The translations under genes and the position numbers were made by a program. Of a DNA stretch of 64,000 nucleotides, positions 44,500 to 55,121 are shown in pieces (the first letter of the stretch is position 1; every line of letters begins with the position of its first letter). Source of the DNA: Ottelia alismoides (lineage: Eukaryota > Streptophyta > Magnoliopsida > Alismatales > Hydrocharitaceae); contig JAZKJV010000391.1 in NCBI GenBank assembly GCA_037367405.1, positions 558,001-622,000 of the forward strand, given 5' to 3'. The notes below the pieces were generated by a model. The model was not told the origin of the DNA and did no database searches. It worked only from the letters and a program-made list of their open reading frames with translations.

Positions 44500-45200
44500 T
44501 GGTGGGGAAATCACAAATGCTGCGTGGGGGTGAAAAGCGATCTGCATAAATACATTCCATGTGTTTAACCAAACTCAGGCAGAAGAGACTTATTCGATGG
44601 TCAGTGTTAAACGCCTTTGGTCTCAAATTTTGGTGGTTGCTTTTTCTAATAAACGTTGGTACATTTCTTTCTGTTATTTATACCATTAATTGAATAGACG
44701 GGGTGGAAGAAGGGAGGAGACCCTCGAAGGAGGAAAAGGATCCAAGTAAAAGAAATGAACGAGGGACTGTATGAGGTGAAAATCTCATGTACGATTCTGA
44801 GGGATGCTATGGGTGACTTAATTGTCAACTTTTCCACTATTATCCCCCCCTCCCCCCCTCCAAAAAAAAAGGAAACCAAACTCTGCCTAACGTAAAGTTG
44901 TACAAGTACGATTAACCTCTAGATTTGAAATCACTTTCTTGAGAAATGAAGTCGTAGGTGCACGTAGTTACGTAGCCAAATCGACTACTCCAATATCACT
45001 CATTCATGAAACGATTTTTGATACAAATATAACCAACGTTTATTGGAAAAATAACCCAAAAAATCAAGACCGAAAGCAGTTAGTAGTGGCCATCGAATAT
45101 GTCTCTTTCGCCTGACTTGTGTTAAAAGCATGACATATATTCACACCATCTCCATCTTCGACTAAAGTATTTTCCTCGAGGCGCTCGGTCAGCTTGCTAG
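44500..45200. repeat. Internal inverted pair within the arm (about 120-bp limbs)
   Basis: The plus-strand segment about 44545-44665 (CAGGCAGAAGAGACTTATTC GATGG ... AATAAACGTTGGT) matches the minus strand of about 45030-45140 (CAGGCGAAAGAGACATATTC GATGG ... AATAAACGTTGGT), clearly diverged. The loop of about 370 bp is unrelated. The minus frame at 45309-45064 (81 codons) runs through one limb and has no recognised domain. It could be an old small inverted duplication or degenerate element ends. Confidence 0.6.
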
Positions 45201-46153
45201 GATAGAAAATGTGGTAGTAACATAGAATTCTTCGATGCTGAAATTTAAGCAGTTGTAGCGTATGGGTGGGGTGATTTTGGGAGAGATGAGAGGGAGAAGT
45301 TAGTAGCACTTTGGCAGGTACCTTGTATAGTTCGTTGGCGACGCTCCTTCCGAATAAACATGTTCTTATGTAAGTATGATTCGTTTTTTTACGTGCATTC
45401 CTTCCAAAATATGTGAGAAGTTAGAAATAGGAGGTTTCGATCTAGTTTGGAATTCATGATCTCTAAGATTTCAATGCCATGCCCATTACCTTAGAAAGGT
45501 AATAATGCGGTTCGTTTTCTCAAAAAATTGTTTTGATCTAGTTTTGAGCTAGTGTGTTAATTGAGGCTACTTAATTCCTTCTGCTTCATCAGACTATTGT
45601 GAAACAAACCTTAATTAAAGATCAGGTATCATCACGTTGTCACTTTTGAGTGCCCGAGTAAATCATTGAAATCGGGTGTATAGTTTGATGGAGTTTTTCG
45701 TAACTTACTCTGTTATGAAATATCGGATCAATTAAGCGGAAGTTAACAACGCAAAACAATATATGTGTGAGTGTGTTCACCAAATACTTACAAATCGAAG
45801 GGATCACATTTGGAAGATATAATCAGCTATATAAAGTTAGCCCTCAATAATGCACACCTATAACATACAGAGAAGCAATTAAATAAATTATACGACGGCG
45901 TTATTTAACAGCGCATCAATGGAAGGGCATTTAGGTAAAAAAAATCGGAGAAAACTGCGTGTTTGTTAATACGAACAGTGGAGGAGTCTTGGAGAAGTCG
46001 CTATCTTGAAGGTGTTGCCTATGCAAAAAAAACACTAATTATGATCGGGGCCAAAACCAGAGAAGAAGACGGCGTGCAACGGAAAGGAAGAGCTACATCT
46101 CCTCATATGCAAACCAATGAATGATGTAGAAGATATGTCTCAAAAATAAGAGG

Positions 46154-46226
46154 TGGAGATGCGGGGTATCGATCCCCGTACCTCTCGCATGCTAAGCGAG
46201 CGCTCTACCATCTGAGCTACATCCCC
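46154..46226 (-). tRNA. tRNA-Ala (anticodon AGC), left-arm copy
   Basis: 73 nt, no intron, CCA not encoded. On the minus strand it starts GGGGATG, has D arm GCTCAGATGGTAGAGC, anticodon stem-loop CTCGC-TTAGCAT-GCGAG with AGC, a T arm CGGGG-ATCGATA-CCCCG, and closes with CATCTCC plus discriminator A. All stems pair. Internal A and B boxes are therefore present. It is identical to the right-arm copy at 60649-60721. Confidence 0.97.
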
Positions 46227-46301
46227 TATGTAGCAAAACCTTAATATCATATTATAGTATTTTGTAACATCTTCTATGCTTTAATAGCACAATACTGAAG
46301 A

Positions 46302-46375
46302 TGACGTCGCCCGGACTCGAACCGGAGACCTTCAGTGTGTTAGACTGACGTGATAACCAACTACACCACGACACC
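46302..46375 (-). tRNA. tRNA-Val (anticodon AAC), left-arm copy
   Basis: 74 nt, no intron. On the minus strand: acceptor GGTGTCG paired with CGACGTC (two wobble pairs, G2-U71 and U3-G70), D arm around GTGTAGTTGGTTATCAC, anticodon stem-loop TCAGT-CTAACAC-ACTGA with AAC, T arm TCCGG-TTCGAGT-CCGGG, discriminator A. It lies just upstream of tRNA-Ala in the same transcriptional orientation, 75 bp apart. Identical to the right-arm copy. Confidence 0.97.
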
Positions 46376-46949
46376 ATTTTGAATGCTTAAAAACGTTAAT
46401 TATTTACATCTAATAGTAAGCATCCCATTTTTTTTACAATGACATATACGTAATGCCATTTTTTGAATGCTTCAAAACGTTAGTAATCTACCCGTGAGCA
46501 GAATCTCATGCACTTGCAATGACATATATGGAACCATGCTCCTACTCTTCATGACATATACGTAATGTCATTTTTTTGTAATCAAACCAAATTAGATAGT
46601 TTTTCTCATGGAGTTTGAGATGCCATTATTATGAAGACTCTTTGAAGTCATATATTGACTTAGCAGTCAAAGAATAAGTCTCTTAGAAGTCTATTCTGAC
46701 TTTCTGAGTATAACACTTGACAATTAATTTTATTTTGATGCATTGATAGTCCATCAACTTGATATTTTTTTATTAAATACACACTTGCATCCCATGAATT
46801 TCATACCTTCTATAAAACCAAATAGCTCACATACACTATTTCGCTCAATCGAGTTCACCTCATCCGTCTTGGCGCACATCCCTGACTTGGACTCATTTTG
46901 ATCTATTGCTTTGTTAAGGGATATGGGGTCTATATAATTCACTACATCC

Positions 46950-47460
46950 TCAACTATATGTAACATGGTATTTCACATCCCTTCCTCCGCCTCCCGTACA
47001 CCTCGTCCACAATTTCACGGGCGAGGCCCATCCTCCCGTACCCACTCTTGGGGGTCCCTCCTCTCCACCTCACCCCCCGCTTCATCTCGGAGCTTCCATG
47101 GAGCTCCTTGGATCATCATCGGTTGCGGGGGAGCAAGGCGGAGCTCTGGCATGGTCGTCAGAGCTCTGTTTGCTCCACCAAGAAACGGAGGAGGAGCCGT
47201 CAGGAGCTACAGGTGTCGTTGGATGGCGCCCTTGCGGTGGCCATCCAACGGCCTCGAGAAGGCCATGTCATCCTCTCTGAGGCAAGGAGGTTTGAGCAAC
47301 CTGAACCAAGTCACGAAGCACCAGGAGCAGCCACGTCGCCCGAGCCACCCACAACGCCCGTGCCTAGCTCCATGTGCGGTCCTGGAAAATTACATTCATA
47401 CCCTCAAACTTCGATAAAACTACAAATTTATCCCCAGGCGCGTGCCTTACATGCATCTGG
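46950..47460 (+). other. GC-rich block with overlapping open frames, left arm
   Basis: An abrupt rise in GC is accompanied by overlapping plus-strand frames of 150 (46965-47417) and 138 codons (47048-47464) with Arg/Ser/Pro-rich, non-domain sequence. Both are conserved in the other arm simply because the arms are near identical. At 47380-47440 the text ATTACATTCATACCC and ACAAATTTATCCCC resembles termini of MULE/MITE-type elements, so this may be the end of a DNA element carrying captured GC-rich DNA. Coding function is not supported. Confidence 0.35.
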
Positions 47461-47499
47461 ATAAATTTACATCGGGGCCTCGCCGGTTGTGGGAAATTG

Positions 47500-48525
47500 C
47501 AAAAATACCCCTACGTATAAAAGGAGAAATTATAGAGGACTCCCTTCGAGTTTTGGTATTTGCAAATAGGTCCTTCCAAAGACTGATTTGTAATATTTAT
47601 CTTCATTTTCTCATGCATTTTTACTACATTTATGCCCGTCGCAATGTTTCTTTCATATCTTGGGCATTTTAGATCCAAATTGAACGATTTCATCATTTCG
47701 AAGCTTATTTGATTCTCTATCTAATGGCATATATTATTCACTAATTTAACACTTAATTAAATATGCTATTTTTTGGATGATCTAAGTGTCTTTTGCTCTA
47801 TAAATATTTGTCATTAATAGATGATTGACCTTATTTTTAGTGCTCAACTTATCGCTGAATTCGATCCTCATATTATTGCTCAAATATTTTAAATCATGGT
47901 GTATATTTGTACATACATCTATGCATGCATACATTTCATATTGCATCACACTTTTTAATTGCATTTTAAAATCAAACAAAAAAAAATCCATGCATTACTT
48001 GTCTTTACATTATTTTATCTACATTGCATAACTCATCTGTGTAAAGACCTAAGACTAGAAAATACTCATACATTACTGAAATAATAATTTTTGATAAATA
48101 GACGAAGAGGCTTGTGTCCCTGTGTTCGACCTTGGTAGACTAGCCAAGTAAAAATTATTCCATAATATTCCGAATTTGTGACTTCCGATCGATCGAATTT
48201 CGTCTCATATACTACATTCCTTATTATTAAAGAGGCGATTTTCGGAGTCATCAGAAGGGACATTATAATTATGCGATACTATGTGTCCAGGGATGCTTAG
48301 TATACATCTGAGATCGCACAATGTACATCATAGTAGTAGTTACTCATTCATGGGTAATAAATAGAAAGAAGTGTGTAGTTGGGGAAAATTAGCTTAAGGA
48401 CATAAGTGTACAATACTTTTTACTCGTTGTACGTCTATGATTGGGTAAATAGTTTTTTTATTCATTAACGAAGATAAATAATCCAACTTTTGCTCATTAT
48501 GTGCTTAAATATAAAGAGATATTTA
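47500..48525. other. Inverted-repeat spacer, unassigned AT-rich DNA
   Basis: Begins exactly where arm identity ends. No coding region, RNA gene or transposon end was recognised; small frames have no domain content. Confidence 0.4.
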
Positions 48526-48529
48526 CATC

Positions 48530-51475
48530 CATAACTTTAGTGTCATAATTATCCCAGGAACCCTGTGTAATCGCAAATTGCATGAGAAATTCCTAGTAAT
48601 GGTTAATGTTTACATGTATAACTCTCCGTTATGTTATGACGTTAGCACTAACCATGGTTGGGTTACCACCTACCACGTCCTAGTTATGAGGTGGAGATCA
48701 AGTGGTTGGGGTTCAATGGCCCAAACTATGTGCCACATGTAGGGTCTCGATGGAATTGGTTGTCGAATCAATATATAGTGCACTTGCAAGGAGATGGATG
48801 TTTAGACCTCGTCTCGCCCTCAACATAGTCACTTCATATCTTCCGCCTTCAACTCATCATCTTCGTCACCATCTCCAAGTCAAGGAAGAAGAAGATCCCC
48901 CACCCCAGTTATGCCCCCCTTCAGTCGCCGACGAGACCCTTCCTCCTACACCGAGGAACCTGAAGCTACTCGAAAAGGGAAGGTATGTCATCCCCGTCAT
49001 CTTTGCCTCTAAATTTCTTCTTAAAATCAAACGGGCCAAATGAAAATGAAACATGCATGTACTTTATAGCATGGGCTGGTTCGAAGGACGTGAAGGGATT
49101 CTTAGCATTTGCGTCCGGTATGGGGGATACTTCAAGAAGGTACGAGGGTGTGGTGGTGATATGTACTTGTTGGGGAAGCAAGTCATAATAGGAACAAATC
49201 CAGATTACACTTGTTGGTTCGACATCATCAATGACAGTGCAGAAGTCGTTCCATGGCAAGCAAAGGACTCCTTAAGTATGTGCTACAAAGTTCCTAATTC
49301 CCATCCATCCAGCTACGAAACTATCTCATGGTTTGATTTTTTATGCCCTAATCGATTATGATTTAATCATAATTTTTTTCTTTGTCAGGTATGAGAAGTT
49401 ATCGGATGAGAAGAAGACGACGGAGATGTTTCACTTGCACCAAGATGGGACGCAGATTGAGTTGGTGGTGGAGTTTGATCAAGATGCAAAAGAACTCGCT
49501 GCTGTGGAAAAGCATGTGAATGCAAACCAAGATCCAATCGCAAGTTCTCTAGGGAATGATGTCAATGAAATTGTGGAGGCTTTAGAGGAGTTAGGGAAGG
49601 TCGAGCAATGGTACTGGATTAACATTCATATCAGATGCACAGAAGGGGCTAAAGTTAGCGGTGAAGATCATCTTCCCCAAAGCGGAGCACAGGACATGCA
49701 TGCGACACCTGTATAAGAACTTAAGAAATTTCATGCAGCAACGTTAGGAAGCATTAGAGGAGTGAGGTGGGAGAATTACGTCAGTGACTACTGCAAAGTG
49801 GATCGTTATAGGAAAGCCTACTCTTGTGCTTATATATCACCAATGCATGACAAGACTCAGTAGTTGGTGGTCAATCTTCCGTTCAAGATGCAACCACCTC
49901 GCACCACATGGCTGTCAGGGCGACCGTGAAAGAACTCCATTCTGCCAAGGGACAAGAATGATGGTAAATCAAGGCATAAATGCAGTAGGTGTAGCAAGTT
50001 CGGGCACCAAGCTCACACTTGCAAAGAACCAATCAATGCACCATCAAATATTGCGTGAATGAACAGAGAGATACCAGTACGTCCCTCAACGCAAGCTTCT
50101 TCAAGCGCTCAAAATTCAATGGCCAACAAAAGGTATTTATTTTGATTAATTTGCATTTTATGTGGATTAAGTCTTTACTTATGAACTAACATCAACCTAA
50201 AATATGTGTTCTTTCCTAGTGGAATTGGGAGTAGGTCGGGGAGTTCTTCGACAAGATGAGGAGGAGGAGATGGCCTACCAAGAAGGGTGCATGGTCGAAA
50301 AAGAACAAGAAAACTATATGCCTTTTCAGATGGACCTCCATCCTTGATGAATCGATAGGTACATTACTTCTCATCAAATCTTAGAAATCAAGTAGGATCA
50401 TCAATCACCACTAAATCTTGGATCTGGTAATGTTGAAGGGTATCCTTATTTCTCACTGTACAAAAAATGCAGAGAGGGAACTGAAGCTTTTTGGTGAATT
50501 TTTTAGCACTTCAAGGACAAGCTAATACAGAATTTTGGATATATGTATTTTTGGATGTGTGTATTTTTGGATGCACAAGTGACTTCTTAGATGTGTATTT
50601 TTGGATATGTACATAACAATCCTTACATGTATTATGTATTAGCTATGTTAGTTGTTTGTTTTTGGATCCTTACATGAACGATCGCCACTTTATCATGTAT
50701 ACATGAGATTTCTGTTTTTTTTTTTTTGCAAAATATTATTTGAAAACCATGTATGTGATAGCTATGAATATCAAACATGTCGATATTGCTTTTATTCATA
50801 CAACTATTGCTGAAAGTTTAGACAATACAAGGTTAACATTCTCATCTGTTGGTGGAGATTTCTTGATACAGGTTGTTTTGCTTCGATCATTCTTAGACGA
50901 TTGTACTCCTTCGCTCCACGATTCATCCATCCAACGAAAGAAATCACCAGTTTTGAAGGTGCATGTGTAGAATCGTGCTCCTTTGCTCCATGATTTGTCG
51001 GAGATCTTCATAACAGCTTCGACATCGCAAAGGCAACACACATTAGATGATGATTCCAAGGAACATGACCGCATTTTCTATAATTATCGTAAATATTTGT
51101 GAAACAATAATTTGTAGCAACACAAAAAATACAATATTTTGCAGCATCACAAAAAAACAAAATTTGCATCTTTTTCTGTCGTAGATCGCCCAAGTATTTT
51201 TGTCAAAAAATCCATTTCAACAAGGGTCTCTACCCCTCATTTTATAGGACGTTGCATGGAGAGAAGATCATCACTGACTATATTTCTAGTCATTGGAGAT
51301 AATAAATCTGGGGGCATTTTCGTCCACCTCAATAGTTGTCCACCAAAACTAAATGTCTACTAAAACAGGGTTATGTTGTGTAAGATTTAACCTTTGCTCG
51401 AGATTTCCCATGTAATTCATCATTACGTAGAGTTCCTGTGGTAATTACAAAATTACTCAGAGTTATTATGAACCT
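48530..51475 (+). mobile_element. MULE (Mutator-like) element, about 2.9 kb, decayed
   Basis: Terminal inverted repeats of about 100 bp are recognisable: left CAGGAACCCTGTGTAATCGC then AAATTGCATGAGAAAT (48554-48590), right (complement of about 51395-51440) CAGGAACTCTACGTAATGAT then GAATTACATGGGAAAT. Between them are pieces of a MuDR-type transposase on the plus strand. Exact ends and the expected 9-bp target duplication could not be fixed. It sits in the spacer between the arms of the large inverted repeat. Confidence 0.7.
48985..50062 (+). pseudogene. MuDR-type MULE transposase relic
   Basis: N-terminal MuDR domain: VRYGGYFKKVRGCGGDMYLL ... IIGTNPDYTCWFDIINDSAE and VPWQAKDSLSMCYKVPNSHP (49090-49300). 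An apparent intron (donor near 49325, acceptor TTTGTCAG at 49384) precedes a second segment with KKTTEMFHLHQDGTQIELVV (49409-49470). A transposase-core remnant encodes FISDAQKGLKLAVKIIFPKA then EHRTCMRHLYKNLRNFM (49623-49735). The C-terminal CCHC zinc knuckle C-S-R-C-S-K-F-G-H-Q-A-H-T-C is at 49981-50022. Most of the DDE catalytic core and the SWIM region are deleted, and frames change between pieces, so it is inactive. Confidence 0.8.
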
Positions 51476-51479
51476 CCTA

Positions 51480-52570
51480 GGATCCGAGCACCCGTTTATG
51501 CTGCATTTGCACTATTATATTCACAAATGATCTCACAAAGTATTGAAAATCAGAAAAAATATTTCGCGTTGCTACTGCATATGACATTCTATCCACGTTC
51601 ATAACCACAAAGTTAATAAATACAGCAAGATTAATATGTGCCACCAATATTCTATTAATTTTCATAATTTATACATTATGTACAAAAGACTGACAATACA
51701 TATAATATCCCAAACATGTGCTGAAGAGAAACGGAACATTTACATTATAACAGAACAAATGTTATCCCAACGCTCCCCGACTAGATACCATATCCATCTT
51801 AAGAAAGGATGATGCCAGATAGATTAATGTGTACTTTGAGATGATCATCGGTTCTTCAACCAAAATTATACCATATAGTAATAATGAAAACATTTTTGAT
51901 TATAAGGAAATCTGCTAGGCAAATTCCCAATCATATTCAAGCAAGGAGTTTGATGATTGTGTTTCCAATTGTGATCTAGATCAAATCTAATCAATTTATT
52001 GGTTGAGGCTATGTTAATTAAGTAAATAATCATCATTAAATATTTCTCAAATATTTTCCATAATTATTTCATAAAATTAACAATTAATTTCATTAATTGA
52101 CAATCACAAGGTACTTGATTAGGAATGTAATTTCAACAGTGACCCCTACTTACTAAAATTGACATATCTCAATCAATTCAAATCCAACTTAGACAAAATC
52201 AGTTTTCAAAGATGGCTAATTTGATTTAGGACAGAACATAAGTGATATTTCATGCATTTCTAGGCGGATCAAAACAGTAGTTAACTCATTAATCATGTTA
52301 AGATTCGCAGTTCCCGCAACAGTGAATACATGTTCATTGAAACAAACATATCTAGAGCAAACAGAATCCAAATTACATAAACTCAGATCCTATGGTTTCC
52401 TTATTTAATGGGGAACAAAATTCAAGTGATTAATTCTTGTGTAAACATTTTAAATAAGGCCAAATTTATTACTAAACAGATGTGCGAAAATGAAATGCGA
52501 CAAAAACTTCGCAACCTTAACAAACCCAAGTCGTCCTAGATTTATGGATCGTATCCAAAACCTTCGACCT
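51480..52570 (-). mobile_element. Probable Angela-type leader/internal sequence left of the LTR (minus)
   Basis: The DNA left of the LTR that begins at 52588 starts, on the minus strand, with a primer binding site TGGTATCAAAGCC (complement 52575-52587), so this side should be the 5' leader of an element. AT-rich leader-like DNA follows with no gag frame. How far it extends is unclear; it may be truncated by the MULE at about 51475. Confidence 0.45.
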
Positions 52571-52587
52571 AAGGCTTTGATACCACT

Positions 52588-55121
52588 TGAAGGATATGGG
52601 ATAATCCTCAAGCGTATCATGGAAGCGTGAGCATCGTATCGAATACGACATAGAACGACTAGTCGCACTAGTTGTTCTATGCAGCGGAATTTAAAAAAAA
52701 TCATGCGATGAAACCACATGATCCAAGAACGATTCTCGGATCGTTTCATCTAGAACCACATCAAGTATAAAGTAATACATCTTGAAACATGGTTGATCGA
52801 GTCTCTACAAAAAGAGACCTCATGTCTCAAATCCGATCGTTGGAGAAGACGCTTGCGAGCGCGGGGATGAGTCGCGTGATCCTTGCAATCCAACAAGTTG
52901 ATCCAAGTACGGTGAACTCCCGATCTCTTCGTACGAGATCGAACACCTTCTTCACGAGCGTACACTCCAAAGAAGATGGAGAACTGAAGGACGTCGAAGA
53001 GGCAGCGCGGTGGCGAAGCGACGACGACTTCTCTCCTCTAGGGTTTGGTGGACGACCACCAAGAAGGAGAGAAGAGAGTTAACATGTAGAATAGGAGATA
53101 GAGAAGAGATTTGTATCTCAACTGCATAACCCTAGAGAGCATGGTATGCCTCTCTATTTATAGGGTTTTGGGATCCATGGATCACAATCCATGGGACACA
53201 TAAAATCAATGGATGAGATTGATTTATGTTTAATCCAATGGTCAAGATTGTTGTTGGTAAAAGCCAACAACTAATAATTTAATTTAGATCAAATATATTT
53301 GATAAATAAAAAACAATTCAATCCTAAATCAAATCAATCAAATATGGAGAGATTAGCATGGGGATTACATCTCCACATGGAATAGGTAGGAGGGCTACCA
53401 ATTTCCTTGTGGGACTTGGTAGCCGTCCACCATGATTCCATGGTGGAGGCAATCTCATGCAATCTCGTGAGATTGCATATCTCCATGAAAATCTCCCATA
53501 TTTTCCAACAACTTTTGTTGTGATTTATTCTACAAAATAATTCATAATTAATTTTGAGAATATTGCAATCTTGCCATCTGAAATTTACGAATCACATTCA
53601 CAACCCAAAACAAAATATAATTTACATTTTCAATTAATTATACAATTTGAATCCAATTCATGCCAATAATTATTTAACAAATATAAATCATAGTTAGTTC
53701 TTTCTAATACATTATAAATCACATTTATAATATATTATGAATAATCAGATATTGCTATCCACATTATTCTTATCCACAATAATTAAATCACATTTAATTA
53801 TACTGGATAATTTCTACATGTATCAAGATAATTAAATCACATTTAATTATCATTCTCTTAATGCTCAGATATAATTCAACTATGGAATTATTCTTGAACC
53901 CTTTCAAGAATAATGGAATTATTCTTGAACCCTTTCAAGAATAATGTGATTTCTCCGCAGATACTTGGAGATAAGGACAGGGCGATTGTATTGTTCCACG
54001 TATAGTGACTTGGATATTGAGATCACATCTCAAATCCAGATCTCATGGACCTCCCATAGATGCTTGATTAAATCAAGGCCGCAAACCTGATCTTCTCATT
54101 GCATATGAATCTTATTCAGATCAACGTCCAATAAATGGACTAAGATTAGGTCACTTCTCTACTGAGAGGAGTCACTAAAATCTAAACATGTTTCATCACT
54201 CGCTCGAACTGGAAGCGTCATGGTTATACAATCGTTTATGATTACATCACCCTCAGGTATTTCCAACACCTGTACATCCTGCATACTGAAAGACCTATGA
54301 TCATCCTGAAGATATAGATCAATTTTACATTGTCATCTTCAGGGTTTGATCACCAAGTTTCTCAATCTTGGTCATTGGGAATTGGTATAGATCATATGCT
54401 TTCCCAAAGCATATATCTTACCTTCAAATTCATGTCATGCTTCCAAAGCATGACGACCATGCATGGAATTTGATCAGTCCCAATACCTCATGAGTGAGCT
54501 CATGTATTCCGGTTCACATATGAACCTGTATGATCCCTTTGAGAGATCACATTACTCATATGTCCTTACATGCACACCAGCTCGTCGGTGTATAGACCTT
54601 GGTTAGGTCATGAACGTATTGGTCTGCCAAATGTATACACTCAGACATATAGCAACACATCTGTCCCTGGTCAGAAGATGCATGCCTATGCTATGACAGT
54701 ATTCAACATAGGTCTTTGGTTATCTCGATCTCGTTAAGTTGACCCTTTGACTCAACTAATCTGATACATCCGAATCACTATTCCCATGCAGAGGACCTAC
54801 ATCAAGAGATCGGTCAGATATCAACCAAATAAGAAAGGATTGCCATCTCCTACTCAGGTTGGAGATCATCACTTAATTATCATTTTATGGTGCTTGATGG
54901 GTCCTCTATCTAACTCCTTAGATATTCATCCAAGCACCAGCCTCTATGATTCAATAACTGAATCAACAGCGGTATGATCATCAAGATGGTCATGGTACAT
55001 AACCCTAATTGTACAGAGGGACCTATTATGCAAATTAGTTATTCTTCATTTCAGATCAGTAAATGATATTCGCAATAACATTTATTGCATAATGGCTCGT
55101 CGTGGGCTCACATGTCCAACA
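52588..55121 (-). repeat. Long copia (Angela-type) LTR, about 2.5 kb (minus)
   Basis: On the minus strand it starts TGTTGGACATGTGAGCCC at 55121 and ends CATATCCTTCA at 52588. A promoter TATA (complement of CTCTATTTATAGGG, 53151-53164) gives a U3 of about 1.9 kb and R/U5 of about 0.6 kb. Small internal repeats: a 31-bp unit twice (53884-53914, 53915-53945) and AATTAAATCACATTTAATTA twice (near 53783 and 53831). Its right side is preceded (minus sense) by AGTGAGAGAT, a polypurine-tract-like sequence; its left side is followed by a primer binding site. So both the 5'- and 3'-LTR contexts are present around one LTR. Confidence 0.7.
53884..53945. repeat. 31-bp palindromic unit, tandemly doubled
   Basis: Each copy contains ATTATTCTTGAA and its complement TTCAAGAATAAT separated by three or four bases, so each unit can fold as a hairpin and the tandem pair as two. 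They lie in the U3 part of the long LTR. Confidence 0.85.

Larger units (their letters stand above)
42858..47499 (+). repeat. Left arm of large inverted repeat (at least 4.6 kb)
   Basis: This segment reappears as reverse complement at 59376-64000, near identical by eye, differing in a (TA)n length, isolated substitutions and a few small indels. It contains two MITEs, an internal small inverted pair, tRNA-Ala and tRNA-Val (minus strand) and a GC-rich block. The inner boundary is sharp: identity stops after CGGTTGTGGG(A/G)AATTG at about 47499. The outer boundary is not known because the right arm runs off the window at 64000, which pairs with 42858. Confidence 0.95.

Noticed and set aside
45064..45309. 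81-codon frame (and its mirror 61566-61811) as a gene
   Set aside because: It runs through one limb of the internal inverted pair, the other limb lacks the frame, and there is no recognised domain.
46965..47417. 150-codon frame present in both inverted-repeat arms as a conserved gene
   Set aside because: Its presence in both places follows from the arms being near identical at DNA level; two other frames over the same DNA are equally open, and the sequence is low-complexity Arg/Ser/Pro without a domain.
48530..51475. The large inverted repeat as the MULE's own long TIRs
   Set aside because: The MULE has separate, more diverged TIRs of about 100 bp near 48550 and 51400, and about 1 kb (left) and 8 kb (right) of unrelated DNA separates these from the arms.
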